Origin: Telmatactis stephensoni
Lineage: Eukaryota > Cnidaria > Anthozoa > Actiniaria > Isophelliidae
Reading direction: 5' to 3'
Length of the DNA stretch: 64,000 bases
NCBI GenBank assembly: GCA_029948255.1
Contig: JALIZF010001805.1
Coordinates: 192,501 to 256,500 of the forward strand
Shown: in pieces, positions 24,629 to 36,179 of the stretch
How the letters are laid out: each line of letters begins with the position of its first letter
Position numbering within the stretch: the stretch's first letter is position 1
The notes under the pieces: model-generated
What the model was told of the DNA's origin: nothing
The model's input: the letters and a program-made list of their open reading frames with translations, nothing else
The model's database searches: none
Program-made: the position numbers and the translations under genes

Positions 24629-25046
24629 CTTGCTAAAGATAATTTCATATATGAAAAACTAAAATAGACCTTGGCTAAATCAAGTCATCTCTTGACTGTT
24701 TGAACTTAATCTTAACAAGTTAGTAAAATCCTTCTAAGTTTGGTTTTATCTTTGATGCATTATTTTTAAAGTAGACTGTCAATATTGCGCCGCCAACGAA
24801 ATGAAGTGAAAAACTAAATTAATTAAAAAAGCATTTCAGAATTACAGCTTTTTTAATTTCTTTGATGTTAAATTGTTCTTCTCTCCCTCAACTTCCCGAA
24901 AGATAAATGCTGTATGGAAATAAATTGCAATGAATTGGAAACCAACATTTTCTCTTGAAACCAATCAATAACAATTTTTCACAAAAGGAGGCTAACGAGT
25001 GAACTAGTTTGGACTGCGGAATGAATGGATGAAAAAGGAGATAATA

Positions 25047-25288
25047 CCCCATTCACACCAACAAGTTAAACATGTTTAAAAATGGTTTAACTAAACAAAG
25101 TTAAAAATTTGTTGCTAATCCTGTGCGCACCCCACAACCGAACAAGGTAGAGACCTGTTTGATTAAAATATCTTAGCAAGATGGTTTGAAATTTGTCTTC
25201 TCAAGATGACTGAAAAGCGTAGTCGACTAAATTGGAAAAACCTAAACCTGGTTTAGTTGAACTAGTTTAGTTGGTGTAAATAGGGCAT
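25047..25288. mobile_element. MITE, CCATTCACACCAAC ends
   Basis: CCATTCACACCAACAAG at the left faces TTAGTTGGTGTAAATAGGG at the right. Subterminal TTTAACTAAAC / GGTTTAGTTGAACTAG motifs also mirror each other. Confidence 0.65.
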
Positions 25289-25717
25289 CGAGCTACATGC
25301 AGGTGGTTTGAGCCTTAGACCTGCGTGGGAGTAAAAAAAGTAATTTTTTCGCGGGTGGGTTGATATAGGAATCGGCAAGTTTGGATTGGCCAATAGAAAA
25401 GTGAGAATTAGGAAGAGTATAGGACAATAGGTTGATTAAATGAAAGCCGTTCATTCATAACATGGCAGTGATCTCAAACAGTGTTTACAACATTGTTTCA
25501 ACACACTGTACAGACTATCCTCAGTACGTATTCGTAAATTTATATTGTGGGCTTCCTGTGTTCTATTCACACTCATACGAAATCAGTGCTGTAGAGTACG
25601 AGTGTGATACGGACCGTGCCTCGCTGTCTAATGTTACATATCGCACCATTTTCACAGCCATACGATAACCGTATGTTCTACAAGCTGTACACACTTTCAT
25701 TGATATTTTCAACTCAC
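25289..25717. other. No gene identified; possible 3' UTR
   Basis: Minus-strand sequence here would be the 3' UTR or a downstream exon of the two-membrane-span gene, whose stop codon directly abuts the strong donor GTGAGT at 25712-25717. The plus-strand ORF at 25462-25668 has no recognised relatives. Confidence 0.35.
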
Positions 25718-28700
25718 CTATGGCGGGTATCTTGTCCACGTCGATGGTACCTTGAACACTCTCCCTTTTGTGTCTCGAGGTCGTGGTTTGTCGTTCTGTC
25801 CCGTTATACGTCGTTCAAGTGTTGGCAGTTTAGGTGTCATTGCGTCAAGTAAATGGTCGTTGAGGGTCAAGTTCGTCGGTGTTGGTCTGCGAGTACGTCT
25901 TGTGTTGTGAGTGTTGGAGGATGGTTTGGAGTGTGTGTCTAGTATTGTGGTGTCGGTCATGATGGTGATGTGTTTTCTGTAGGATGAATGTCGCGTAAGT
26001 GTCGGAAATGGGTCGGTGTCGTAACTGTAGTATGAAGGTTGAGGTGTTAGTGGGAGAGTGTTCCAAGATGGCCGGGGCTTAGCGTCGTGAAGAGAGTTGT
26101 TGATAAATGAGTTCAGAGTTGGTAGCGATGGTGATGTGTAACATGCTTGGACGGTTTGAAGATGATGTGGTGGCGGTTGTCCTTGTTCTTGCTGTCGTGC
26201 TGGTTTTCTTCCTTCTTGTTGTGGATGTCTTTGTAAGGTTTGTTGATGGTCTTGTTGTTGTCGTCGTCTTTGTCTTCGCTGTTGTTTCCATTCTTGCTGT
26301 GGTTGACGTTTTGACTGGTCCTGTAGTTTCTGATTTTGTTGTGTTAGTTTTGGGGATGTTTTAGGATGTGGTTTTCCATTTCGTCGTTTCTTAGGAGAAT
26401 TGTGTTCTAGTAGTTGTGATGTTAAAATGGTCTTTGTTTTGGTCAACTGTTGTTGTTGTTGTTGTTGTTGTTGGGTTGGTAGTGGCAGTGGTGGCGGCGG
26501 CGGTGGTGTTGGTGGTGTTGGTGGAGATGGTGGTGGAGATGGTGATGGTTGATTAGGTCCTGATGCATCTATTTGCGCTTCTGGTAGATTTAAATCTTCC
26601 TGCTTCTTTTCTTGATCTTCGGTCTGTTTGCTGTTTGCCAGCGAGTCTTTCTGAGCCAGGTTAATGTTGACATGTTCGTTATCTTCAACAAGCTGTTGTT
26701 CTTCTGGCCTTTTTGAAGCTTTGCGGCGCTTCTGGCTCTTCTTTTGATGTGCCTTTGTTGGCTTTGCGGTAATTCTTTTTTGTCTTCTCGAACTATACAA
26801 AGTAAAGTATTAAAATAAAGAAATATTTTGAGGATATAAAAGATTTAAATGACCGTTTTTCTTCGATAAGCGGCTACTAAACTCGACACCCTTAACTTTG
26901 AAGGTACTTTTATGATGTCACGTGACCAGATGACGTCATATTGTCAACAAATATTATATTGTAAACTTCAAAGCAAAATGCGGTCGCGAGTAGAGCTCAA
27001 GACTCCAAAGTAACCATGCTAAACTGTGAGCCTTAACGTACTCCATAACACACAACCCGCAAAACCTGTCTTCCACTTAACATTGTTGAGTTAATCAAAT
27101 TTGAAAAGAAAACAGTGAAAGTCACGTGACCTATTTTAGGGCTTTATCTCACTAAAGAACCACTGTAGTCAGGATGAAGATTTCACAAATAAATATATAC
27201 CATTACAAAATGAATTTCTGTATGCATTTACATTTTTAAATTCACTATATTTTATTGGAATTTCTTGTAATCAGTTGTCATTGTAATCATTGTCCTGAAG
27301 ATAGATGGCAATAGCAGTAATTGCCGGAACATGTTGGCCAAAAAAAAAAAAAGTTGCGGCGTTGTCTTTTTCAAAATCATCAGCTATTTGCCGCTAACTT
27401 TTGTTAATATATAGTTAATATTTCCAAAGTTTCTTAGTAGCACCAGAGACAAAATAACTTTCAAACATACGATAAACGATTTTAATCTTGACATGTTTCG
27501 GCATCCTGCCATCATCAGAAGAATGAATACAAAGTTCGTTATAAAAAAACATGTCAAACATGTCAAGATTAAAATCGTTTATCGTATGTTTGAAAGTTAT
27601 ATAGTTAATACTTACATTTTGTACAAGAGAATCAGAAAAATCACAAGTATCACAAGCAAAGAAACGACAAAAAGGATTGAATAATCTGCTGATTCAGGAT
27701 TTCTTGGAACTTGCTGCAGGTAGTTCCTTTTGTGTTGAACGTCTGTCAATAAAATTGAGAGAATTTAATGACTCTTTAATTTCTTTTTTCGCCTCACTTT
27801 CTCTCTGCCATTTACAGGCGCTCGCCATTACCCGCATTTCATATATATTATGCATTGATAAAGAATTGGACACATGATCATCGCCAGAAATTACATCTTT
27901 AATTGTTTTGAATTAATTAGGCCTTGTTCACACTAGCGAAAAAACGACATAAGAATATCGACTTAAAGAAAGAATTAGTTTTTCTTAAGTTGCAGAAAAG
28001 GTGTTTTTTTCAAAAGGTTTGATGTGACTAGTTACTTACTTTGCTTTGAGGTGAAAAAGATGTGTTTCCATCTTTCGTCGACTTTTCGATTTTTCCTAGT
28101 ATTTACACGTTTGCAATCTAAACAAAAGAATATTAGAAATGTACCTATAAAAATGCATTCAAGACGAATATGCAAGCCCCACGACCTTTTAACGTTCTAA
28201 TATTTTGATCCTTACCTTTTTTGAAAGTTCTTTTTTCTGTCAATAATTTGCCTGAAATTAAAACAAAAATCGCATTTGTTAGTGTATAATTCATTACATT
28301 CCACAAGTGACTAATATCACATATGAAAATAAAGTTTGCCTCTGTTTTTGGAGTTTTTACAAAGTTACAGTGTTCATAAGATGCGGTAATACGGGAAACA
28401 AAATCGTGCAACATTTCGTGCAACATTGTTGCCTTGCAAGTTGCAGAGCAAATGTTGCTCGTATATTACCACTCTGTGTGCAACGCAACAAATTTTCTTT
28501 CACAAATATCTAAATTATTGTCGTTTTTTTTACACAGAATACAGCGCGACATCCTGGACAAATTGCAACGTAGTCCTGGAATCTCGATTCACAAAAGTTA
28601 TTTTATACCGATGTTGTCTTCCATTCTTACCTTTGCCAGACCACGTGAGCATTTTGGTTACCTTTTTCCATTTTTCGGGAAACATATAACTGAATATAGT

Positions 28701-28754
28701 TATTATTACTGTAGATATCGCAAGAAAAACAGACGCCTCCAATATTAACGGCAT
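25718..28754 (-). CDS. Unrecognised two-membrane-span protein with Pro/Gln-rich tail
   Basis: Five coding exons agree in phase: 28754-28631, 28251-28216, 28117-28040, 27742-27616 and 26792-25718, giving 1440 nt (479 aa). ATG at 28752-28754 is the first in its exon. Residues 8-25 are a hydrophobic helix (SVFLAISTVIITIFSYMF). Residues 26-100 are strongly basic (EKRTFKKDCKRVNTRKNRK). Residues 101-121 are a second hydrophobic helix (ILFVVSLLVILVIFLILL). The remaining 358 residues form a low-complexity, basic tail: RRQKR and QKRRKASKR clusters, a Pro-rich run at about 203-228, poly-Gln at about 229-237, Gln/Arg stretches, then a Ser/Thr/Pro/Tyr region. No catalytic motif is visible. The likely form is a hairpin or two-span membrane protein with a disordered cytoplasmic tail; function unknown. 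The exact splice-phase match across four introns is the main evidence that it is real. Two CRE-like sites lie just upstream. Confidence 0.6.
27458..27602. repeat. Inverted repeat in intron of two-span gene
   Basis: ATAACTTTCAAACATACGAT with AAACGATTTTAATCTTGACA is repeated inverted 60 bp later, giving an almost perfect stem of about 45 bp. Probably a small MITE. Confidence 0.75.
28387..28500. mobile_element. Half copy of the TAA-site MITE at 44627-44894
   Basis: ACAAAATCGTGCAACATTTC, GTTGCAGAGCAAATGTTGC and CAACAAATTTTCTTT match the left arm of the complete element. The right arm is missing. Confidence 0.65.
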
Positions 28755-28814
28755 TTTTCTCCGAGAAAGTTTGGCTAATAACTGCTAATTGCAGTTAATT
28801 ACTCATTTAGAATA

Positions 28815-28837
28815 TGACGTCATGCATTATGACGTCA
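28815..28837. promoter_or_regulatory. Two CRE-like TGACGTCA sites
   Basis: Perfect TGACGTCA palindromes lie at 28815-28822 and 28830-28837, 61-83 bp upstream of the ATG of the minus-strand two-span gene. They are candidate CREB/ATF sites in its proximal promoter. The motif is also frequent in nearby repeats, so it may be incidental. Confidence 0.4.
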
Positions 28838-29436
28838 TCTAAAATCCGCGTGCGATGTCGAAGGTTTTCCGATGTAGACCCGAACTATAATGACATTTCG
28901 AGCTCGAACGTATTCAGATGTCAAAACGTTTTTGAAAGGTGGGGAAATATATGAGCAACAAACATCATGAAACATCCGTGCCACTTTGTAGGTTATTTAG
29001 GAATAATGATTAGCAGTATGTTTGATAAAAACCCAATGCCAGGAAATCCATGATCTGGTAAAAAACTGTATGGTATTCTAACTAGCTTTAAGTATTATTG
29101 AGCATTTCAGTCAAGAAATTAATAAAAAACTCATGATGCATGAAATCCCGCAGTTAAGATATCAAGATCAAGAAATAAATGAAAAAAGGTATACATAAAT
29201 TAATGGTTAATTGAATATTTTTATCTCTATATTAAAAATAATCTCGTTCTCCACGCCCTCTTCCTTCGCGGAAAGGGCCCTGTTAACGAGGTTGTATTAA
29301 AAATGATTACACATTCAACAATCAGATCTGCTTTAAAAAGTCCAGTTTCTAGCAAAAAGAGAAAAGAAAGACAGAAATATATGAAAAAGAGGGGAAAAAA
29401 GGCGAAAAAAAGAAGAACGTTCGAATCTGGAATATC
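28838..29436. other. No gene seen
   Basis: This is AT-rich DNA between the two-span gene promoter and the satellite. A Lys/Arg-rich reading frame leads into the satellite from 29303, but nothing supports it as coding. Confidence 0.45.
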
Positions 29437-30562
29437 AATGCTACACTGCTACACTGCTACACTGCTACACTGCTACACTGCTACACTGCTACACTGCTAC
29501 CTTGCTACCTTGCTACGTACCTTGCTACTTTGCTACCTTGCTACTTTGCTACCTTGCTACCTTGCTACACTGCTACACTGCTACACTGCTACACTGCTAC
29601 CTTGCTACCTTGCTACCTTGCTACCTTGCTACCTTGCTACCTTGCTACCTTGCTACTTTGCTACCTTGCTACCTTGCTACCTTGCTACACTGCTACACTG
29701 CTACCTTGCTACCTTGCTACACTGCTACCTTGCTACCTTGCTACCTTGCTACCTTGCTACCTTGCTACTTTGCTACCTTGCTACACTGCTACACTGCTAC
29801 CTTGCTACCTTGCTACACTGCTACCTTGCTACCTTGCTACCTTGCTACACTGCTACACTGCTACACTGCTACACTGCTACACTGCTACACTGCTACCTTG
29901 CTACCTTGCTACCTTGCTACACGGCTACCTTGCTACCTTGCTACACTGCTACCTTGCTACCTTGCTACACTGCTACCTTGCTACACTGCTACACTGCTAC
30001 ACTGCTACCTTGCTACACTGCTACATTGCTACACTGCTACCTTGCTACCTTGCTACACTGCTACCTTGCTACCTTGCTACCTTGCTACTTTGCTACCTTG
30101 CTACACTGCTACACTGCTACCTTGCTACCTTGCTACACTGCTACACTGCTACACTGCTACCTTGCTACCTTGCTACCTTGCTACCTTGCTACACTGCTAC
30201 CTTGCTACCTTGCTACACTGCTACCTTGCTACCTTGCTACACTGCTACCTTGCTACCTTGCTACCTTGCTACACTGCTACACTGCTACCTTGCTACACTG
30301 CTACATTGCTACATTGCTACCTTGCTACACTGCTACGTTTCTACACTGCTACGTTGCTACACTGCTACACTGCTACCTTGCTACCTTGCTACACTGCTAC
30401 CTTGCTACCTTGCTACACTGCTACCTTGCTACACTGCTACATTGCTACATTGCTACATTGCTATATTGCTACACTGCTACGTTACTACACTGCTACATTG
30501 CTACTCAGCTTCATTGCTATACCGGCTACATTACTACGTTGCTACATTGCTACGTTACTACA
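29437..30562. repeat. 8-bp minisatellite CTAC(AC/CT/TT)TG, about 140 units
   Basis: About 1.1 kb of uninterrupted 8-mers, chiefly CTACACTG and CTACCTTG, with occasional CTACTTTG and, toward the right, CTACATTG and CTACGTTG. Because 8 is not a multiple of 3, every plus frame reads the same 24-bp supercycle (8 residues) and no unit contains a stop, so three ORFs of 345-449 codons overlap. These are by-products, not genes. Confidence 0.95.
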
Positions 30563-32880
30563 TTTAGTACACGAGTATATAAGAGATGGAGATGGTTGTG
30601 TTTGCTATATTTTCGTGACGGTTATCATAGAATTACAACCCAAATAGTATAGGTGGCGTGCTAGATTTTCAGTTATAAGGCGTTGAATACTGCTACGTGG
30701 TGTCCGCACCAACATTCGTTATCTGGAAAGTATCGAAATCCCCTCATAATTCTCCTCGAGGGACTCCTCGATCCAGATACACAGTGGTTGTTACATCACA
30801 AGAACTAGGACAGCTATTTGATGGTCTCAAAGATGTTGGTAACCCTGTGCGGTGCTAGCTAAAGTAAACAAATCGAAGAGATAGCGATCTCGAAGTGAAG
30901 TCGTGGAGTTAAAAAGTCAAGTTCATAAATTAAGCCAGACTGCAGAAAAGAAGGAGCATTCCACACAGTATGCTCCCATACCAAAGAATGTAAAGGTAAA
31001 TAGCGCTTTTGGTCAGGCATAGAAAACTGTTAACGTTGCCGGCCGAGCGAACTTCAAGCAGTCATCTTACAGACGCTAATACATACCGTTGGAACAAGAA
31101 ATTTCATATAACTTAGAGTGCCATTAGATTTCATGAATTAGATAATAAATACACTTGGGGTATCAGGGTAATCTTGTTCAATGATACTAGATGGAACGTA
31201 ACGTGTCAGTGAATTTCACGAGCATGATTTCTTGTTTACAATAATTTGTTTAGATAAGTAACAAAATTCTTGGTGGTCAAAATATCTTTCGTAAACTATC
31301 TTATCAAAAATTATCTTAGCATGTTAGGCGAAAGAAAAAATATATCGGAATCGGTGTACTGGTACGCAAGTAATTCTTTGCATGTCAAGGCGTTTCTGAG
31401 AAATGACACGACAAATTTCAATGGTGTGTCATACACACCTGACATTCCCTGATTTGGACACTAATTCGATTTCAAGGGAAATTAAGGACTTGACACACCC
31501 TAACACGCTAAGTTTATGTTACTTGATACAGGCTGGTACTACCGTAGTCTTGAAAATTCAGGGTTCGTTTCAATGAGATTCCGATACCTGATCATGACAC
31601 GCATCTTTTTGATCAGTGTATATCATGAAAGTGTTCTGAGACCTAAAATATATGTCTGGGGACTGAAAATGTGGAAAAAATATAGAGCAGCTAAAAATCT
31701 CGTATCCATCCCACCAGTAAGCTGATGGTCCATCCCTAAAAGATTCGTTACGGAAGATTGACCCAACCAGCAGTAGTCAACATGTAGTCTAAACCAGCAC
31801 ACCCATTACCACCAGAATACAGCAGAAGGAAATGGAATAAGTTGTTAATGACGTTAGATTTCCAGTCATTGTGAATTATTTAGTGTTTACACGTTTTCTG
31901 GAAATTTCACAGTATCTTCTATTTATCTTCTATTTATAACATAGTTGATCACAATTTTGTTTCCGAGTATTGTTTTTTAACAGCGTAAAAGAACCCAACA
32001 TTTATAGATTTTATAACAGGTGATTGATCCAACCAGTGGACCTCAAACATCACAAAACCATCACACCAGAATACAGCGCAAAGCAAAATCGCATAGCTAG
32101 TTAATGACGTTAATTAGTTGTAATCAACCACTGTGAACACACACAAAAATGGCATAAAAATCAAGCAATACCGTAACAGTCTTCTGAAACCTAAAATAAT
32201 CGTGATGCATGGTCTGAAAATATGGGGAAAAATATCTAACAGCTAAAAATCTCATAACTATTCAACCAGTAAGCTAATGGGTTCATTGCTAAAAGATTTC
32301 TTAAGTGGTGATTATTGACCCAACCAGCACACTTCATTATCAACAAAATACACAATACACAATACACAAGCACAAGTTGTTTTTGTTTACACGTTTTCTG
32401 GAAATTTTACGGTGAGGCGTATCACAATTTTGTTTGTTCTGGGTGTTTTCGAACAGAGTACAAGTCGTACAAGAACACAATCTTTAAAGACTTCATAACA
32501 GGAAGATACACATCAATAATCTCACAACCATCCCACCAGTAATCAATCACGCCCATCCCTAAAATATTTCTTGAAGGCAGGTACAATCACTAGTCTGGGT
32601 TGGATCCACTCGGATCCACTCGGATCCCGGCACTCGGATCCACTCGGATTAGACCAAAAATTAAAAAAAAAAAAAAAATCTACTCGGACTGGACTATAAT
32701 GAAATTCGTAACATGTAAGATATAGAAAAATGATACCTCTCTTCATTTAAAAGTGTTTACCAGTGTTAAGTTCACACAGATCATCAACAGATCGCGGCAA
32801 TCAAGTGCTCAGGCTATTCAGTAAATGTTCGTAGGCCGTGTTAAGATTCATTAATCAAGATTCTGCTTCATCAGCCTTGC
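30563..32880. other. No gene seen; diverged tandem duplication
   Basis: The stretch at 31660-31930 (TGAAAATGTGG ... CAGCTAAAAATCTC ... ACACGTTTTCTGGAAATTT) recurs degenerately at 32205-32415, with an intermediate piece at about 32020-32130; a further fragment matches 40100-40170. At 32600-32660, CACTCGGATC units repeat. Around 30900-31000 a short Lys/Gln-rich frame could be a transposon remnant. Confidence 0.45.
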
Positions 32881-33440
32881 ATTTTTATTATCCAAGCTTT
32901 CGAGCAACTTGCTCTTCATCAGGGTAAACGGTTGTGACAATTACAAGAAATCACGCATGTAAATACACTGCGCGCGCTTCTAAGACGTTAAAAACAATCC
33001 GCGCGCTGTACAAGTAAAATTGCGCGTGCTCTAATTACAATCATTAAACAAACTACGATAACTGTCTGGTAGATTCCGGCCACTGTCTTTGTTAAATAAT
33101 ACGTTTGACCCATGTTTTGCAATTTGCCAGGCCTCCAGCCACTTCCTCTGATGCCATCGTTCTTCCTTGTAAATAACTTTGGATCGCTCCCAATCAATGT
33201 TATGGCCAGTTTGTATGGCGTGCTCAGCCAGGGCTGACTGGTTTGGGTGGTTTCGTCGTAGTGCTGCCTGGTGCTCTTTTTCACGCGTCCCTAGTGCTCG
33301 TTTTGTTTCTCCAATGTACTTCACATTACAATCTTGGCAGGGTATGGAGTAAACCACTCCTGTCTGATGGAGCTTTTCAACCCGGCTGATGAAGCAAAAT
33401 CTCATTCGCTCATCCGATCGCACATGGAATTCTTTTCCAC
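32880..33440 (-). mobile_element. Penelope-like retroelement, 3' part with GIY-YIG domain
   Basis: The frame from about 33423 to 33031 reads GVVYSIPCQDCNVKYIGET, then AALRRNHPNQSALAEHAI and GHNIDWERSKVIYKEE. This is the GIY-YIG endonuclease domain of Penelope-like retroelements. No reverse transcriptase is present upstream, so the copy is 5' truncated. The 3' flank to 32880 includes TTTCGAGCAACTTGCTCTTC, common at ends of such elements. Confidence 0.8.
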
Positions 33441-34299
33441 AAGAAAGAAATGCATTTGAGCTTATTTGATCACAACTAAGTTATTACCAAAGCTGATAAG
33501 AGTTTGTGAAGACATCTTTGGGTCTTTCTTGAGAGTTCCATGTTAGTAGTCTCCCTTTAACTTGGGAGTCTTCGGGCAGTTAGGAGCGTCCTGGTGGGGT
33601 AAAATGGTCTTCGCGGGATGAGTCACCTGAAGAAGCCGTGAACTGTACTAGGCAAGATTTTTTGCGATTTTACGGGCCTTTTTAGTGGGGTCAAATAGCC
33701 TGTCAATATCAAGGCTGCCAACCAATGGTTAATGATCATAAAACCAAATATGCAATTCACTCACAAACACAAAACATCACAGAACATCACAACGGGGATA
33801 TTTGTGATTCTTGATAAAATGTAAATATTTCAGCGATTTTTATTTTTTGGCCTTTTTTGAATGTCGAAAATATGCCTAAATTCTCAGTGAATGAAATTTC
33901 TCACTAGTGCATGGCCTTAGTTTGATTTAGTTTGATTTTATTGATTTATGATAAAAAACACGTTACAAATTACATATTTAACCCGCAAGTAGCTATAAGC
34001 TATTCGAGGCAGGCTAAAAAAGAAAATATTAATACATAAAAGAGAATATAGAAAAAATACATACAAATAAATAAGCAGATAGATGAATAAATGATTAAGT
34101 GAATAAATAATATATAATAATAATGATGCTTAATAAATATCAATTATATCAATTAAGTAAAGGAGAGTAGCTGAAAAATATCTAAAACTATGATTTGAAT
34201 ATGAAATACATAATAATTTAACTTAGATAGAGGAGCAGATAAGGTCTTAAATATATTAAGATTACAATTTGAACATCTCTGAGACTTCAGCATAATAAC
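33441..34299. other. No gene seen
   Basis: AT-rich DNA with no recognised family. The part from about 33950 to 34299 is likely the 3' UTR of the LINE to its right. Confidence 0.4.
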
Positions 34300-34739
34300 C
34301 ATTAGAACATAGACTCTTAAGCAGAAGTGACTTAATCTCTTTCTTGAAACCATTTTTGGAAAGTTTCCTTACATGAGCTGGGATTTCATTCCACAATCTT
34401 ACTCCTACTCGAGATAAAGACTCTTTCTGGATGTTTAATCTTGATGGCTTTGAAAAAAAAATTATTTTTCATAGAAGATCTTGTTTCATAGGAATGGATA
34501 TCTTTGATGTAAATAAAGAGCTTGTTAAGATTGATAGGAGCACAGTTATTATTAACATCATACATCAGTTGTGCTAACGAATGTATATAGAGTAGATTAA
34601 TAGGTAATATACCAGTTTCAATAAATAAAGGCACAGCACTTTGAGTTGATTTCATATGAAATATCAATCTAAGAGCTCGCTTCTGCAGAATCAATCGTTT
34701 ATCTTTTAACTTTTGCTGGCTTGGCTCCAGACGCTTATT

Positions 34740-36179
34740 ACTCGGGCTTCCGTAGGAATGCCCGAGTTATAAATTGTGCTTCGTTATTTTCCTCGTTCAG
34801 ACGCAAAACGCAGTCTGGCACCTAAAGCGCATGCGTGTAGATAGTAGAGCGCATGCGTGGAATTAATTACTCGGGCTTAAGCAGAGTACATGGTTGGACA
34901 TCATGGCGGCTGGATTATCGAAGGTGTCGCTGTCAAATTTAAGGGTAAATATGTTGTCTAATACCCTCAAACTACATACAAATGCACACCTTGTTCGCGG
35001 TAGGCCCACACTAAAAGATGTCGAGCGTTTTCGAAACGGGTCGGTCCGCGAACTTTACGAGAGATCAATTTACGAGCGAACATTTTTGAGTTTGTTTAAT
35101 ATACGAACGTATTCGTTGAACTATATACCCAAGTCATCTAAATTGTATTGCTATTTGAAAGCTAAAAACCAAGAAAATAAAGGAAAGTTGTGTTTAAATT
35201 CAGTAGCAGAATTCAACGTAGTCTAATAACAGGGTAGTAACGAGGTATATGGGATCAGGGATCAGTGTTATTTTGGGGCTCAGGGATCACATCAGCGTTA
35301 TTTTTTTGGCTCAGGGATCAGATTTTTAGCCTTGGGATCGGGATCACTGTCTTTAGAAAACGGGATCACTTTTTTAAGACGGGATCAGGGATCAAAATTG
35401 TCCATATTTTGGGGATCAAGGATTACAATTTTAGCCCTGGGATCGGGATCACTGAAAAAAATATATACCTCGTTACTACCCTGTAATAAAGTTAAAACAT
35501 AGAGCAGTAGTCAATGTTTGACACTGTTTTCATCTGTAATGATCACCAACTGAGAATCAATTCTGCTAATAACATGATGTGTTGAAGTTGTGAGTATTGC
35601 AAATCAGTTATATTAAAGTTAGTTTATTTCAAGGCAGGCAGAATTACCAACAATTCTGATATGTAAGTAAATGATTGGATTGTCACTCGGAAATGTGTTA
35701 GTTGGATGTGAACGCTTCTATATACGAGTGTAAAAATTTCAGCTCTTTATAAATTCCGTGCCCTCAGCGTGATTTGAGCCTACGACATTCGGATTTCCGG
35801 TCCGACGCGCGCTCAAGCACTGAGCTTTCAGATAAACTGATAAACAGATAAACTTTAAAATACATTTATTTGTCTTTTGAAATAATTGTAAAAGTTGTTG
35901 TTCAGTATCAATAAAGCAAATGAATCAAAATATCATGATTAAAATTGATAGCATACTGCAGAAGTCAAATAAGTTAGTTTTAAAAAACTATTTCACAGGT
36001 AAACAAAAATCAATTTTTAATCCGATGGGTCTTTCTAGAAAAGAAGCCTGTATAAATGCGCTTTTAGGTCAAAGAGCACAGCAGAATAAACGAATGGAGA
36101 TTTTAAAGGGACAATGTTAACAAAGAGAACTCATGATTTACTACATAGAAAGCCCGAGTTCACGCAGCTATGCGTCTTG
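34740..36179 (+). mobile_element. Helentron/HINE-like element, copy 1
   Basis: The left end starts ACTCGGGCTTCC after TT and forms a hairpin with GGAATGCCCGAG. The right end carries AAGCCCGAGT, a hairpin ACGCA-GCTA-TGCGT, then CTTG followed by TT. Subterminal inverted repeats, a 3' hairpin and insertion between two T residues without target duplication fit Helentron-associated (HINE) elements. It interrupts the LINE. A 110-codon frame at 34894-35226 (MDIMAAGLSKVSLSNL...) has a donor-like GTAAAT after codon 17 but is unrecognised. A second ACTCGGGCTT occurs at about 34868. Confidence 0.7.
35230..35483. mobile_element. MITE rich in GGGATCA repeats, copy 1
   Basis: Ends CAGGGTAGTAACGAGGTATA and TATACCTCGTTACTACCCTG are perfect inverted repeats, flanked by the 6-bp repeat TAATAA (35224-35229 and 35484-35489). 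The interior is repeated GGGATCAGGGATCA. A sister copy is at 42371-42650. Confidence 0.85.

Noticed and set aside
26079..26364. Val/Phe-rich plus-strand ORF and Thr-rich minus frame
   Set aside because: Shadows of the low-complexity exon 25718-26792 in other frames.
29437..30562. CRISPR array
   Set aside because: No repeat-spacer alternation; units are contiguous 8-mers, and the sequence is eukaryotic.
29303..30652. Three overlapping ORFs of 345-449 codons on the plus strand
   Set aside because: They are created by the stop-free 8-bp satellite, which is open in every plus frame; there is no splice or start context.
34894..35226. 110-codon ORF as a host gene
   Set aside because: It lies within the Helentron-like insertion and ends at a MITE; no recognisable family, so left as part of the element.
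35765..35835. tRNA-like sequence on the minus strand
   Set aside because: AGCTCAGTGCTTGAGCG resembles an A box, but the B box is degenerate and no cloverleaf forms.
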